64,000 nucleotides of DNA. Source: Erythrobacter sp. (lineage in GTDB: Bacteria; Pseudomonadota; Alphaproteobacteria; Sphingomonadales; Sphingomonadaceae). How positions within the stretch are numbered: the stretch's first letter is position 1; each line of letters starts with the position of its first letter. The position numbers and the translations under genes are program-made. Where the stretch lies: the NCBI RefSeq assembly GCF_030066995.1, contig NZ_JASJAP010000001.1, forward strand, positions 789,230 through 853,229, in the 5' to 3' direction. Shown here piece by piece: positions 16,818-25,172 of this stretch. The notes under the pieces are model-generated. The model was not told the DNA's origin and ran no database searches. It worked only from the letters and a program-made list of their open reading frames with translations.

Positions 16818-17591
16818 ATGATTTCAAGGGTGATCGGATCAGCCCTGCTGGCACTCGCCGCTGCCCTCTCCACCGCCGCAGCCGCTAACGAACCTCTGAC
16901 CGCGCGCGCTGTGATCGAGCGAGGGATCGCAGCGCACGGGGGAGAGCTCTTTCGCAACCCAAGCAGCCTCAAGCTTAGCGGGACTGCCACGTTCTATGAT
17001 GCGCAGACAGGTAAGGCCGGCAGCACGGCTGACGATTACCGGATGTGGCGGACGTTCGATGAGGCTCGCACGAGCGCGCACGGCGCTTCCGGAAAGGTGC
17101 GCATCACAGCGAGAGCGGGCGAGCGCACACTGTTTGATATCGGCTATGATGGGAAAACGACGTGGACCGAGCGCGGGATCATGCCCAAGGCGAAGGCGGA
17201 CGCCTACTGGGCGAGCAATTTCGGGTTCGGCATTGTCCGCCGCGCGCTAGATGAAGGCTTCACTTTATCCCTCGCACCGCCGCGGAACATCGGTGGGAGA
17301 GAGACCCACATCGTTCGCATTACCGACCCCCAGGGCGCGCACACACTGTTCGGGTTCGACGTTGAAAGCGGTTTCATCACCTACATGGCATTCGACGCGC
17401 CACGCGGCTTTCATGAGCGGCTCTATGGCGATTTCATCAGGCTGGATAATGGCTGGGTGCAGGCGCGCAGTGTCACCCTCTTGTATGGTGGTGTGATGAG
17501 CAACACCGTGTTCTGGAGCAGCGCTGCAGTCGGCGAAGCTGTGGAAGACAGCCGCTTTCAACCGCCTGCTGGAATGGGGATGGCCGACTAA
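16818..17591 (+). CDS. Exported protein, LolA-like fold suspected
   Basis: A 257-residue protein with a clear signal peptide (GSALLALAAALSTAAAANEP). Mature protein begins LTARAVIERGIAAHGGELFRNPSSLKLSGTATFYDA, the pattern of periplasmic outer-membrane-lipoprotein-sorting-like proteins, with YDGKTTWTERG and FGFDVESGFITYM further on. GGAGG lies 10 bp before the chosen ATG at 16818; the operator lies 21 bp upstream. It probably works with the divergent exported protein. Function unknown. Confidence 0.65.
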   Translation: MISRVIGSALLALAAALSTAAAANEPLTARAVIERGIAAHGGELFRNPSSLKLSGTATFYDAQTGKAGSTADDYRMWRTFDEARTSAHGASGKVRITARAGERTLFDIGYDGKTTWTERGIMPKAKADAYWASNFGFGIVRRALDEGFTLSLAPPRNIGGRETHIVRITDPQGAHTLFGFDVESGFITYMAFDAPRGFHERLYGDFIRLDNGWVQARSVTLLYGGVMSNTVFWSSAAVGEAVEDSRFQPPAGMGMAD

Positions 17592-17602
17592 GGCGGTGAG
17601 CG

Positions 17603-17649
17603 ATGGTGGACGCACTAGGGTTCGAACCTAGGACCCGCTGATTAAGAGT
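17603..17649 (-). repeat. attL: duplicated 3' part of tRNA-Lys
   Basis: 47 bp identical to 30083-30129. Read on the - strand it covers the anticodon loop through the T arm, acceptor strand and CCA, but the 5' half of the tRNA is missing, so this copy cannot be a working tRNA. The match stops exactly at the anticodon loop. Confidence 0.9.
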
Positions 17650-17770
17650 GTGCAGCCTTCTTTGTCCCCATTGGACCACATAGGTCCCGGTAAGTCCTCA
17701 AGGCACTGATTTTAGTCGTTTTTTGATTTGTCGAGCGTTACCGTAGGTCCTCACAGGTCCGTCTTAGCAT

Positions 17771-17787
17771 CTTACAATGCTCTTACA
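17771..17787. promoter_or_regulatory. Candidate integrase arm-type sites, left end
   Basis: Two CTTACA copies start at 17771 and 17782, 11 bp apart, that is one helical turn. The same pair with the same spacing and orientation occurs at 30001-30017 at the other island end. They overlap the upstream ATG (17777) of the integrase reading frame, so binding here would also block integrase expression. Confidence 0.55.
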
Positions 17788-17797
17788 GGAAACGCTC

Positions 17798-19108
17798 ATG
17801 CCCAAGCTCAAGCTCACCAAGACCAATATCGACCGGGTACGCAAGACCGGGGCAAAGACCGAATTCTATTGGGACACAGAGACCAAGGGTTTCGGCCTCC
17901 GAGTAACGGCTTCGGGCGCTGCCAGCTTCATCGTGCAAGGTGTGGTCAGGGGTATGGGCAAAGAGGTGCGCATGACCATCGGCACCTATGGCGCTTGGAC
18001 CGTCGATCAGGCCCGCCGCAAAGCAGAGCAGTACAAGCATCAATTTGAGGACGGCATAAATCCGCGTGAAGCAGCGAAAGCCGATGCCGCCATGCGGGTA
18101 ACGCTTCGGGAGGTGCTGGAGGCTTATGTCACGCGACCGGGCAAGCTGAAAACTGGCACCGCTGCCGAATACACGCGATTGGTGGAGCAGGCCCTGAGTG
18201 CATGGCTAGATAAGCCGATTGCTGCCATTACGCGAGACATGGTGCAGGCGCGGCACCGGGAGCTTGTCGAGGGCGGATTAAGTGGCCAGCGCGGCGCACC
18301 AGCCAGCGCAAACTCGGTGATGGTCACGCTGCGCATCCTTATCAACTTCGCCAACCGCCAATACCGCCGCCTAGATGGCAGTCCGCTGATGACGCACAAT
18401 CCGGTTGAGGTGCTGAAAGACCATTGGGCACCAATTGGATCGCGCACCGACCGCTATATTGAGCGCAACAAGGTCGGCGAGGTTTGGAACGCGCTTCATG
18501 CGGCACGCGAGACGGCTCGGACGCGCGATCAGGTTGCAGGCTTCGATCTGACTTTGTTCGCCATGCTGACCGGAGCAAGGCGCAGCGAGATGACCACACT
18601 GACATGGGATCGGGTCACTATCGACGATGAGAACCCTCGCAATTGCTGCTGGTATCTGGATGACCGCAAGCGTGGGGACCCTATCTGGCTTCCGCTGTCT
18701 TCGCAGGCGGTCGCCCTGCTCAAATCGCGTCAGGTTAACAATAACGGGGAAGGCGAGGGCAGTCCCTATGTGTTTCCGACTTGGAGCAAGACAGGCCATA
18801 TCACCGATGCGCGTGCTCCGATGGAGCTAGTCAGCGAATTGGTTGGAAAACATCTAAGCCTGCACGACCTCCGACGCACCTTTACCAACATAGCGATGCG
18901 CGATTGCCTGATTGAGAAGTTCCGGACTGACCTGCTCACAGGGCACAAGCCCGCTCAAGAAGACGTCACATCGCGCAACTACCTTGACCTTGCGCGTTTG
19001 GATTGGCTTCAGCCTGAGGTGCAAAAGATTGGTGGCTGGATTGAAAGCGAGGGCAAGATAGCTGCAGCCAAGGCAAGCGGGGCAAATGTGGTGGTGCTGC
19101 GCGGGTGA
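17798..19108 (+). CDS. P4-type tyrosine recombinase/integrase
   Basis: A 436-residue phage-type integrase from ATG 17798 (an in-frame ATG at 17777 is also possible but overlaps the repeat sites). N-terminal arm-binding domain of the DUF4102 type: TKTNIDRVRKTGAKTEFYWDTETKGFGLRV. Core-binding domain about 100-200. Catalytic residues: Arg in LTGARRSEMTTLTW, HxxR in LSLHDLRRTF, His in LLTGHKP and Tyr in SRNYLDLARL. It integrates the island into the tRNA-Lys 3' end. It lies next to the truncated tRNA copy and points into the element. Confidence 0.95.
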   Translation: MPKLKLTKTNIDRVRKTGAKTEFYWDTETKGFGLRVTASGAASFIVQGVVRGMGKEVRMTIGTYGAWTVDQARRKAEQYKHQFEDGINPREAAKADAAMRVTLREVLEAYVTRPGKLKTGTAAEYTRLVEQALSAWLDKPIAAITRDMVQARHRELVEGGLSGQRGAPASANSVMVTLRILINFANRQYRRLDGSPLMTHNPVEVLKDHWAPIGSRTDRYIERNKVGEVWNALHAARETARTRDQVAGFDLTLFAMLTGARRSEMTTLTWDRVTIDDENPRNCCWYLDDRKRGDPIWLPLSSQAVALLKSRQVNNNGEGEGSPYVFPTWSKTGHITDARAPMELVSELVGKHLSLHDLRRTFTNIAMRDCLIEKFRTDLLTGHKPAQEDVTSRNYLDLARLDWLQPEVQKIGGWIESEGKIAAAKASGANVVVLRG

Positions 19109-19229
19109 CAGCGGCCCACAGGGGGCGCACAAGCGTGAAAGTGCATGGGGGTGCCAGTGTACCGGCTCTGCTGCTGGAAAACGCGCTAAAGCGGCCCCCA
19201 GCTGAAAGGCAACGGTTTCCAAACCCCAC

Positions 19230-19271
19230 GATCACTTTTTTGAATCATCCCCGAGATCGCTTTTTTGAATC
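19230..19271. repeat. Tandem 17-bp repeat, 25-bp period
   Basis: GATCACTTTTTTGAATC at 19230-19246 and GATCGCTTTTTTGAATC at 19255-19271 differ at one base. They lie between the integrase and the next gene. They may be binding sites for an island protein or a remnant duplication. Confidence 0.55.
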
Positions 19272-19316
19272 GCATGGCGGCTGCCCTAAACTGGTTGCGA
19301 TTGGAGATAGAGAGAT

Positions 19317-19691
19317 ATGACTACCTTGAGTGGCGATGCAAAAGAGGTGATTTATCGAAATCAACTCGTCTCGATTGCATTGAAGCAGGGCTACAACGCA
19401 TATTTGCCGGTCTACGACAGCGGTGTAGACCTTATACTGCATCGGGAAGAGGATCGCGATACGAAGCTTGTTCAGCAAAAGGCACGCTGGACGATCGACA
19501 AGAAGTATATAGGTCGGGACATATGGATCGCATTTCCCGATGGGGAACAGTGGTACTTGGTGCCCCACGATGAACTGCTGATACTCGGAAAACGCCACAC
19601 CAAAACGCAAAGCTGGGACAAAGGCCTATATAGCAAGTCGCCACTGAGCAAGCAGGACAAGGAGCAGCTAGCTCAATATCTGTTTGGATGA
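19317..19691 (+). CDS. Small PD-(D/E)XK-nuclease-like protein
   Basis: A 124-residue protein. The order LVSIALKQGYNAYLPVYDSGVDLILHREEDRDTKLVQQKAR (shown here only as a segment pattern: helix, Asp in GVDLIL, strand, then Q-x-K in VQQKA) matches the D...(E/Q)xK core of PD-(D/E)XK folds, with the length of Hjc- or group I-intron-type nucleases. The C-terminal half (DIWIAFPDGEQWYLVPHDELL) fits the extra strands of that fold. Orphan gene between integrase and excisionase. A nuclease role is a structural guess from motif order. Confidence 0.5.
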   Translation: MTTLSGDAKEVIYRNQLVSIALKQGYNAYLPVYDSGVDLILHREEDRDTKLVQQKARWTIDKKYIGRDIWIAFPDGEQWYLVPHDELLILGKRHTKTQSWDKGLYSKSPLSKQDKEQLAQYLFG

Positions 19692-19837
19692 CGTCCTCGC
19701 TCTAAAAAACGGCTAAATCTTCTTTCAATTTTTTGTTACTTTATGTAGTCTCATCCAAGCCTTAGGTACATAACCAGAGGCGCCTATCGAGCTTCGTTAT
19801 TGAAGCCTTTCACCCCAAGAACCTGCTCTGGGTAAAC

Positions 19838-19856
19838 CGCAGGCTTATCGCCTGCG
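19838..19856. other. Hairpin upstream of excisionase gene
   Basis: CGCAGGC and GCCTGCG arms (7 bp) around a TTATC loop, ending about 40 bp before the excisionase ATG. No T-tract follows, so not a clear terminator; it may be an operator or leader structure. Confidence 0.35.
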
Positions 19857-19894
19857 TGACCCCCTGTGGCGTGCAGGCACAGTTGGGTGCTCCA

Positions 19895-20248
19895 ATGGAC
19901 AAATTACTCACTACCAAAGAAGCTGCGCGCATCTTAGGGATCGCGCCGAAAACTCTCCGAATGTGGCGACTAGCCGGCAAAGGGCCATGTTATTTGAAGC
20001 TTGGCGCGACGCCCCAAGCATCTGTGCGATATGACCACACAGCCCTACGAGCTTGGCTTGCAGAGCGACAGTTTTCGAGCACTTCAGCCGTTTCAGTCGG
20101 TACTTCACCCAAGCCAAGAGAGCGGCAATTGACTGGACTGAATGCCCCGAAAACTCGCCCGGCAAAATCGTGCTGCGGGATTGACGGGCCAGATGGAGTG
20201 CAGAAGCCGAGATCCGGGGTGTGCCCGAGGGAGATACGGCGTGGTTGA
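19895..20248 (+). CDS. AlpA/MerR-fold excisionase-like DNA-binding protein
   Basis: A 117-residue protein. MDKLLTTKEAARILGIAPKTLRMWRLAGKGPCYLKLG is a standard winged helix-turn-helix of the AlpA/Xis type, with SVRYDHTALRAWLAER completing the wing. The C-terminal 50 residues are basic and low in structure. ATG at 19895 was chosen because the homology begins there. The end overlaps the GTG start of the next gene by 8 bp. It likely helps excision or represses the integrase. Confidence 0.8.
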   Translation: MDKLLTTKEAARILGIAPKTLRMWRLAGKGPCYLKLGATPQASVRYDHTALRAWLAERQFSSTSAVSVGTSPKPRERQLTGLNAPKTRPAKSCCGIDGPDGVQKPRSGVCPREIRRG

Positions 20249-21722
20249 TCTGCGATTCCTCCATGAGAAGACACCAGCTGAGATCGCTGCAGAAGTTCAA
20301 CAAGAGGAGGCAAAATTGGTGCGGGCGGCGCTTGCGCAGCAGTCTTCCACCCAAAAAGCCCATGCAACCGGAAACCCTCTCAATGCTGATTGCCAGCTTG
20401 CATTCCCCCCAGGTTTCACTGGGCTGATTGCACGCTTTGTCTATGACCAAGCACCTCGTCCGGTGGCCGAGGTAGCAATTGTTGCGGCTCTGGGCGCGAT
20501 GGCTGGGATTGCAGGAAGATCATGGTGCATATCGGATACTGGGCTGAATCTCTTTGTTATCCTTGTCGCGCGCTCGGCGATAGGGAAGGAAGCGATGCAT
20601 AGCGGCATAACGATGCTGGTCCGCGCAGCTTCCTCACAATACCCCCAGGTCGCTAACGCCTTCGATTTTAGCGATTATGCCTCCGGACCTGCGCTTGTGA
20701 AAGCCTGTGCTCAAAGGCCCTGCTTTGTGAATGTGTCGAGTGAAATTGGACACAAATTCTTGGCTATGGCGAAGGATCGCGAACAAGCGGTGCGTAGCTA
20801 TCGGAAGGCGTTGACCGATCTATATTCGAAATCGGGACCACACAGCATCGCGGGCGGGATAACCTATAGCAACAGGGATGAGAACGCTGCTTCGGTGCAT
20901 GGCGTGGCGTTCAGCCTAATAGGAGAGACGACGCCAACTAATTTCTACGAGTCGATCACATCGGCCATGATGGGCGATGGCTTTATGTCCCGGTTCTGCG
21001 TCATTGATTACACCGGCGAGCGCCCTGAGGAGAACCGAGAACGCCTAAAGGAGCCCCACCCTGAATTAGTCGCTCACTTTGTTGAAATAGCGAGGCAGGC
21101 CGACTTGCTCAGCTCTAAAGAGAACTTCATGCAAGTCATCGTCGATACGAATGCGCAAACCCTACTGGATCAATTCTCGCTCGAATGTGACCAACATATT
21201 AGGGCTGCAGGCGATGATGAGGGGAGAAGGCAACTCTGGAACAGAGCCCATCTCAAGGTCCTTCGTGTCTCTGCCTTACTAGCGGTGAGCGACTACCCAG
21301 CGGCACCGACAGTCAATTTGAAACAAGTTGAATGGGCGATCACGCTAATCAGACACGGCATTTCGGCCTTCGAACATCGCATTCGTGCTGGCGATGTTGG
21401 TGAGGGCACGGATGGTGGGCGTGAGCAGAAGGTGCTGGATCTTTGCAAAGAGTTTCTGTTCTTACCTGCCGGCAAGATTCCAGGTTGGCTCAAGCACGCA
21501 GGCAAAATGCAGCAAGCGGCCATCATCCCACGCAAGTACCTTCAGCAGCGAACGCAGCGTCTTGCCGCGTTTGAAAAGCACAGACTTGGTCATACCGCCG
21601 CTCTCAACTTGGCTATTAAGACTGCGATCACGAACGGCAATCTAATGGAAGTCAACAAAAGCAAAGCGGCTGAGTTGTATGGCTATTCCGGGCAGGCCTA
21701 TAGGCTGCTGAGTTCCAACTGA
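20241..21722 (+). CDS. DUF3987-like protein (replication/primase-helicase type suspected)
   Basis: About 493 residues from GTG 20241, which has GAGGGAGAT at good distance; an in-frame ATG at 20142 would overlap the excisionase gene by over 100 bp. The centre reads FVYDQAPRPVAEVAIVAALGAMAGIAGR, then a Walker-A-like SAIGKEAMHSGI, GETTPTNFYESI and GFMSRFCVIDYTG, the layout of DUF3987 proteins found in satellites and islands. The glycine loop is imperfect, so ATPase activity is uncertain. Coupled translation with the excisionase supports a role in island maintenance or replication. Confidence 0.6.
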   Translation: MVDLRFLHEKTPAEIAAEVQQEEAKLVRAALAQQSSTQKAHATGNPLNADCQLAFPPGFTGLIARFVYDQAPRPVAEVAIVAALGAMAGIAGRSWCISDTGLNLFVILVARSAIGKEAMHSGITMLVRAASSQYPQVANAFDFSDYASGPALVKACAQRPCFVNVSSEIGHKFLAMAKDREQAVRSYRKALTDLYSKSGPHSIAGGITYSNRDENAASVHGVAFSLIGETTPTNFYESITSAMMGDGFMSRFCVIDYTGERPEENRERLKEPHPELVAHFVEIARQADLLSSKENFMQVIVDTNAQTLLDQFSLECDQHIRAAGDDEGRRQLWNRAHLKVLRVSALLAVSDYPAAPTVNLKQVEWAITLIRHGISAFEHRIRAGDVGEGTDGGREQKVLDLCKEFLFLPAGKIPGWLKHAGKMQQAAIIPRKYLQQRTQRLAAFEKHRLGHTAALNLAIKTAITNGNLMEVNKSKAAELYGYSGQAYRLLSSN

Positions 21723-21985
21723 GTTATGACATGGCGGGGCTACCAGTGTGACTTAGCTAGCCACGCAAGCCCCGCCAGTTCACAATTTACAGATGAATGT
21801 AGCCACAATTAGCGTTGGGGTGGCTAGCGCTGCAAACTGCAGAAAATCAACATACTTAGTACTGCAAGTAAGGAAAGTTAGCGCGTTAGTCTGGGCTGCC
21901 TAGGAGGAATTGTGTCGGGCTCGAATGCGCGCGCTTTGCTGGGCTGCATAGTGAACGGGGCTAACTGCTAACATGCTTACTTGGT

Positions 21986-22684
21986 CTAAGCGCTATTGGG
22001 CTTTGTTCTTTCGAGGTCGGCATCATTGGCTTCGACCCATTCTTCTAATTTTACAATTAGTTCAGACCAAACTGTGTTGTACTCATGGTAGAAGGTCTCG
22101 ATGCAAAACATCATCTCGTCCAGATGTCGTCCCCCGAGGTTCTCCATCCAAAGATTTGAGAAAGTGGTCTCGTACTCATCATAGTCAGTTTTTGAGTAAC
22201 CACACATTAGCCCCTCGTAGTTTGGATGGGTGCTCTCTGACAGGCCCGTGTATAGCTTCATGATGCCGGGGTATCGCTTGTCGCATTTCCCTAATACGGT
22301 CAGAATATTGATTGCTACGGGCATCGCATCGTTGTTGCGCGACCCCAGCAAAAGCACGGCAGTCTTTTCTGAGAAAGTATGGAAGTCTACCTTTCCATCG
22401 AGCACATCTTGCATCAGCATATTTAGGAAGGTGAGCGTCGCGAGTGTTTCAAGCCCACTTCTCAGTAGTGTTCGGGCACCAAGTCCATGGCCCTGCTTGT
22501 AAAGTGCATACGATTGGACCAGCACATCATGCTCGCGCCATAGGGTGAGTTCCCTTAGCATCCATACCCGATAAAGGGATTTCCATTTATATGCGATTGC
22601 GTTCCGGGAAATGAGCCCGGCGAGAGGAATACTCTGAAATAGTGATCCACCCCAGTTGGCTAGATTTTCTTCAACTACGTCCAT
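21986..22684 (-). CDS. DUF5677-like hypothetical protein
   Basis: A 232-residue helical protein on the strand opposite to its neighbours. ALYKQGHGLGARTLLRSGLETLATLTFL and MKLYTGLSESTHPNYEG recall the DUF5677 family, whose helical-bundle form has been compared with HEPN proteins. No HEPN R-x4-6-H motif is evident. Flanked by noncoding stretches of about 260 and 245 bp in which I see no further gene. Codon use is AT-richer than the chromosome. Function unknown. Confidence 0.5.
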   Translation of the reverse strand: MDVVEENLANWGGSLFQSIPLAGLISRNAIAYKWKSLYRVWMLRELTLWREHDVLVQSYALYKQGHGLGARTLLRSGLETLATLTFLNMLMQDVLDGKVDFHTFSEKTAVLLLGSRNNDAMPVAINILTVLGKCDKRYPGIMKLYTGLSESTHPNYEGLMCGYSKTDYDEYETTFSNLWMENLGGRHLDEMMFCIETFYHEYNTVWSELIVKLEEWVEANDADLERTKPNSA

Positions 22685-22930
22685 CAGTGCTCACAAATAG
22701 ACCTATGCAATTGTGGTCATCAAGACGCGATTGAGCCGACCAACAAATATCGAATTAGTGGGTCATTGCGCCTTACTCAGACCTAATGCGCTGATATATT
22801 TGATTTCTGTTGCGGACCTTCTGGCGACTTTCTTATGCGGTAAGGCATGTGTATCCCCCGTCACTGAAAGTCAGCGTTCAATGCAGCAAGAATTTGATCT
22901 GTGTCTCTTGTTTCAAACGGACGCCGGGTC

Positions 22931-23422
22931 ATGACGGTGCAAAGCGCTCCGCCGTGGCAAACTGGCAAGGTGACCGTTGAACGGGCTTCAACGGAGACGA
23001 AGCGGCCGGCAGGAAATCCTAACTGGTACCCCGGTATGAGGAGTCCGAACCCGGCAGGTCGCCCAAAGGGCTCCAGCGCCCGAACAAAGCTAGTCGAGCG
23101 TATGCTTGAGGATGCGGACGGGGTTATTGATGCTGTTGTGGCTAAGGCGCTTGAGGGTGATGTGGGTGCGGCGGCCCTCATCCTGGGGCGTATTGCGCCA
23201 GCGATTAAGGCACAAATGGAAAGGGTGGAGTTTGCCCTCGACCCAGATGCATCCACCGGTGACCAGCTTGCACAGGTGCTCGCTGCCGTGGCCGGAGGCG
23301 TGCTCGCACCCGATGCGGGGCGTCAGATCATCGAGAGTGTGAAGGTCCTGTCGGACGTGCGCGTGGCAGAAGAGTTAGAAGCTAGAATAGAGGCTCTTGA
23401 GAGTTGCCATGCTCTTAGGTGA
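22931..23422 (+). CDS. DUF5681 domain protein
   Basis: A 163-residue protein; ATG 22931 chosen over a GTG at 22901. GNPNWYPGMRSPNPAGRPKGSSARTKLVERML is the DUF5681 signature (NPAGRPKGS), a domain also found in phage small-terminase-like proteins. The remainder is helical and acidic. No terminase large subunit is nearby, so packaging is unlikely; DNA binding is plausible from the basic N-terminus. Confidence 0.6.
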   Translation: MTVQSAPPWQTGKVTVERASTETKRPAGNPNWYPGMRSPNPAGRPKGSSARTKLVERMLEDADGVIDAVVAKALEGDVGAAALILGRIAPAIKAQMERVEFALDPDASTGDQLAQVLAAVAGGVLAPDAGRQIIESVKVLSDVRVAEELEARIEALESCHALR

Positions 23423-23498
23423 TCGCTCGTCGGATAGGAGATGCTCGGCCTTTGGCGAAAGAGACCTGAGTGGCTTCTTGGCATCGTGTGTGCGTTGA

Positions 23499-23702
23499 AT
23501 GCAGACGCGAGCTTTGAAAAGACGATTACGACGCTTAGAGGCGGCCACTTCGCCGACACCATCCCCCATTGTTTCTTGGTGCGGTTCGATGGACACATGG
23601 ATTGATGCCTACATAGTCCCGAGCATCAAAGCGGGAAAAGTTTGTCCCAGAGAGATGGCTGATGTTGTGGGCGCAGTAAGGTCTTGGGAGAAGTTCATGT
23701 AG
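23499..23702 (+). CDS. Small hypothetical protein
   Basis: A 67-residue reading frame with a basic start (MQTRALKRRLRRLEAAT) and a tryptophan-containing middle (VSWCGSMDTWIDAYIV). No family recognised. Its position 76 bp after the DUF5681 gene and same orientation suggest one transcript. Could be spurious. Confidence 0.4.
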   Translation: MQTRALKRRLRRLEAATSPTPSPIVSWCGSMDTWIDAYIVPSIKAGKVCPREMADVVGAVRSWEKFM

Positions 23703-23784
23703 GTGCCTGTCCAAAAGTCAGGTTTGTGCGCTATTCTTGGGACTGAAACCTAATTCGAACACTCAATCCTGTCTGAGGTAGTCA

Positions 23785-24837
23785 ATGGATATTCTTCTTT
23801 CGTCCAACAGTCGTGGAGGATATTCTCAGAGCCTCGTCGATCTTCTCGCCAAGCCCGTTGGCTTCAGTCACCAGTTTCGATACGCGCTCGATTGGATCGA
23901 CGGTGGGATCAAGAACCGCATAGGAGAAGCGACATACCACGATGCTCAAGAAGCACTCATACTATTTGTCGATCAGAAGGATACGACACTAACTCCTGTT
24001 CTCTTTCCTATTCGTTTTGCCAAAATTGTGGGTGTCCACGAACTGGGGTCAACCGTCACTTTAACTCTCGAGCTAGGTGAATTCTGCAAGACCGATGGGC
24101 TTTCAGCTTTCAACTCGGCAATTCGGGCGCTTCCGTTGGCACTGCCGGACTACAACGACCAGCACATCATCGAAGGTAGATACTGGCTGTTTGGTGGGGT
24201 TGGAGCTTCGAGTTTAGTTGAGGAGGGGGGAAGCCTCGGTGCTTGGGAGGGCGTAATCAATGGGCTTAGCGAGACACCCAACTTCAACGATGAAGTTCCA
24301 TTCTATCGTTTCACCGAGCTAAGGGACTCGAAGACTGCAGAGCCAGTTTCTCCAATGGTCGCCGATGGCCGTCTGAGCTTCGAATTGCGGGCAGGACGAA
24401 AGTACGAAATCGAGGTGTACCATTTTCACCCTAGGAAGGACTTTCCAGACTGCACACTAAGGTTGGCAGATGAGGATGATGGCATCCGCTTTCTGAATGG
24501 GAGCAATCGGGTGCTAGACACACGTTATGATCGGATTGTGTTTCGCTTCAAGACGATCAGAAAGATACTGGGCACATCGACTGATCTGTCTTTTCAACGC
24601 GTCGAAACTGGAACTGACAAACTGGTGTGGCAAGACTTCCAAATGGGAATCGAGATCAAACCGTCATGGGGTTGGGTCATCGCTTACATAGCAATCGTGG
24701 CAATCGGTTTTGCAGCGCCGTTTATTGTCAGGAGTTACAGCGACCCAAATAACAATGTGCCTGTAATCATCGCTGCGGCCATTGCTGGCCTGATCGTGGG
24801 CTTGGTCACGATCGCAAAAGAAAAACTGAGTTTATAG
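23785..24837 (+). CDS. Hypothetical membrane-anchored protein
   Basis: A 350-residue protein of unknown family. The first about 290 residues are soluble with mixed alpha/beta content. Two hydrophobic helices close the protein (WGWVIAYIAIVAIGFAAPF and VPVIIAAAIAGLIVGLVTIA), so it is anchored by its C-terminus with a short periplasmic or cytoplasmic loop. This large-domain-plus-tail layout is common in island cargo, including effectors, but no effector motif is visible. Convergent with the small gene ending at 24844. Confidence 0.6.
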   Translation: MDILLSSNSRGGYSQSLVDLLAKPVGFSHQFRYALDWIDGGIKNRIGEATYHDAQEALILFVDQKDTTLTPVLFPIRFAKIVGVHELGSTVTLTLELGEFCKTDGLSAFNSAIRALPLALPDYNDQHIIEGRYWLFGGVGASSLVEEGGSLGAWEGVINGLSETPNFNDEVPFYRFTELRDSKTAEPVSPMVADGRLSFELRAGRKYEIEVYHFHPRKDFPDCTLRLADEDDGIRFLNGSNRVLDTRYDRIVFRFKTIRKILGTSTDLSFQRVETGTDKLVWQDFQMGIEIKPSWGWVIAYIAIVAIGFAAPFIVRSYSDPNNNVPVIIAAAIAGLIVGLVTIAKEKLSL

Positions 24838-24843
24838 AGTTAC

Positions 24844-25089
24844 TCAAGTAACGAAATGGGGCTCCCCGTCGCCAGCTTCCCACTTCAAGTGGACCCAACC
24901 TAAAGGCACGTAGTGAGAAACACCGGATGCATCAAAGATACGATGACCGTTATCGCTGACGTGGAGTTTTAGTGGGTTCTCAATTCGCACGGTCTGCCCG
25001 TCCGGGAACCTGTATTCGCGCCATCGCTCACTTGAGATGTCTTCAAAACTCAAGCTCGATGAGTTCCGAAATTGTATGACTTCTGCCAT
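24844..25089 (-). CDS. Small hypothetical protein paired with GIY-YIG gene
   Basis: An 81-residue protein beginning MAEVIQFRNSSSLSFEDIS and ending EAGDGEPHFVT; mostly beta-type sequence (WREYRFPDGQTVRIENPLKL). No family recognised. Start at 25089 has AGGA just upstream; an in-frame ATG at 25173 would overlap the GIY-YIG stop (TGATG) and would give a 109-residue form. Either way the two genes form one - strand unit. Confidence 0.55.
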   Translation of the reverse strand: MAEVIQFRNSSSLSFEDISSERWREYRFPDGQTVRIENPLKLHVSDNGHRIFDASGVSHYVPLGWVHLKWEAGDGEPHFVT

Positions 25090-25172
25090 CGATCCTGCAC
25101 CTTTGTTCACGCTGCGTTCCACAATTGAGCAGGTATTGATTGTTGTCAACAGCTTGCGGCCAATAGTCCGCA

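Noticed and set aside
17603-17649. Second tRNA-Lys gene
   Set aside because: Only the 3' half is present; it is the attachment-site duplicate.
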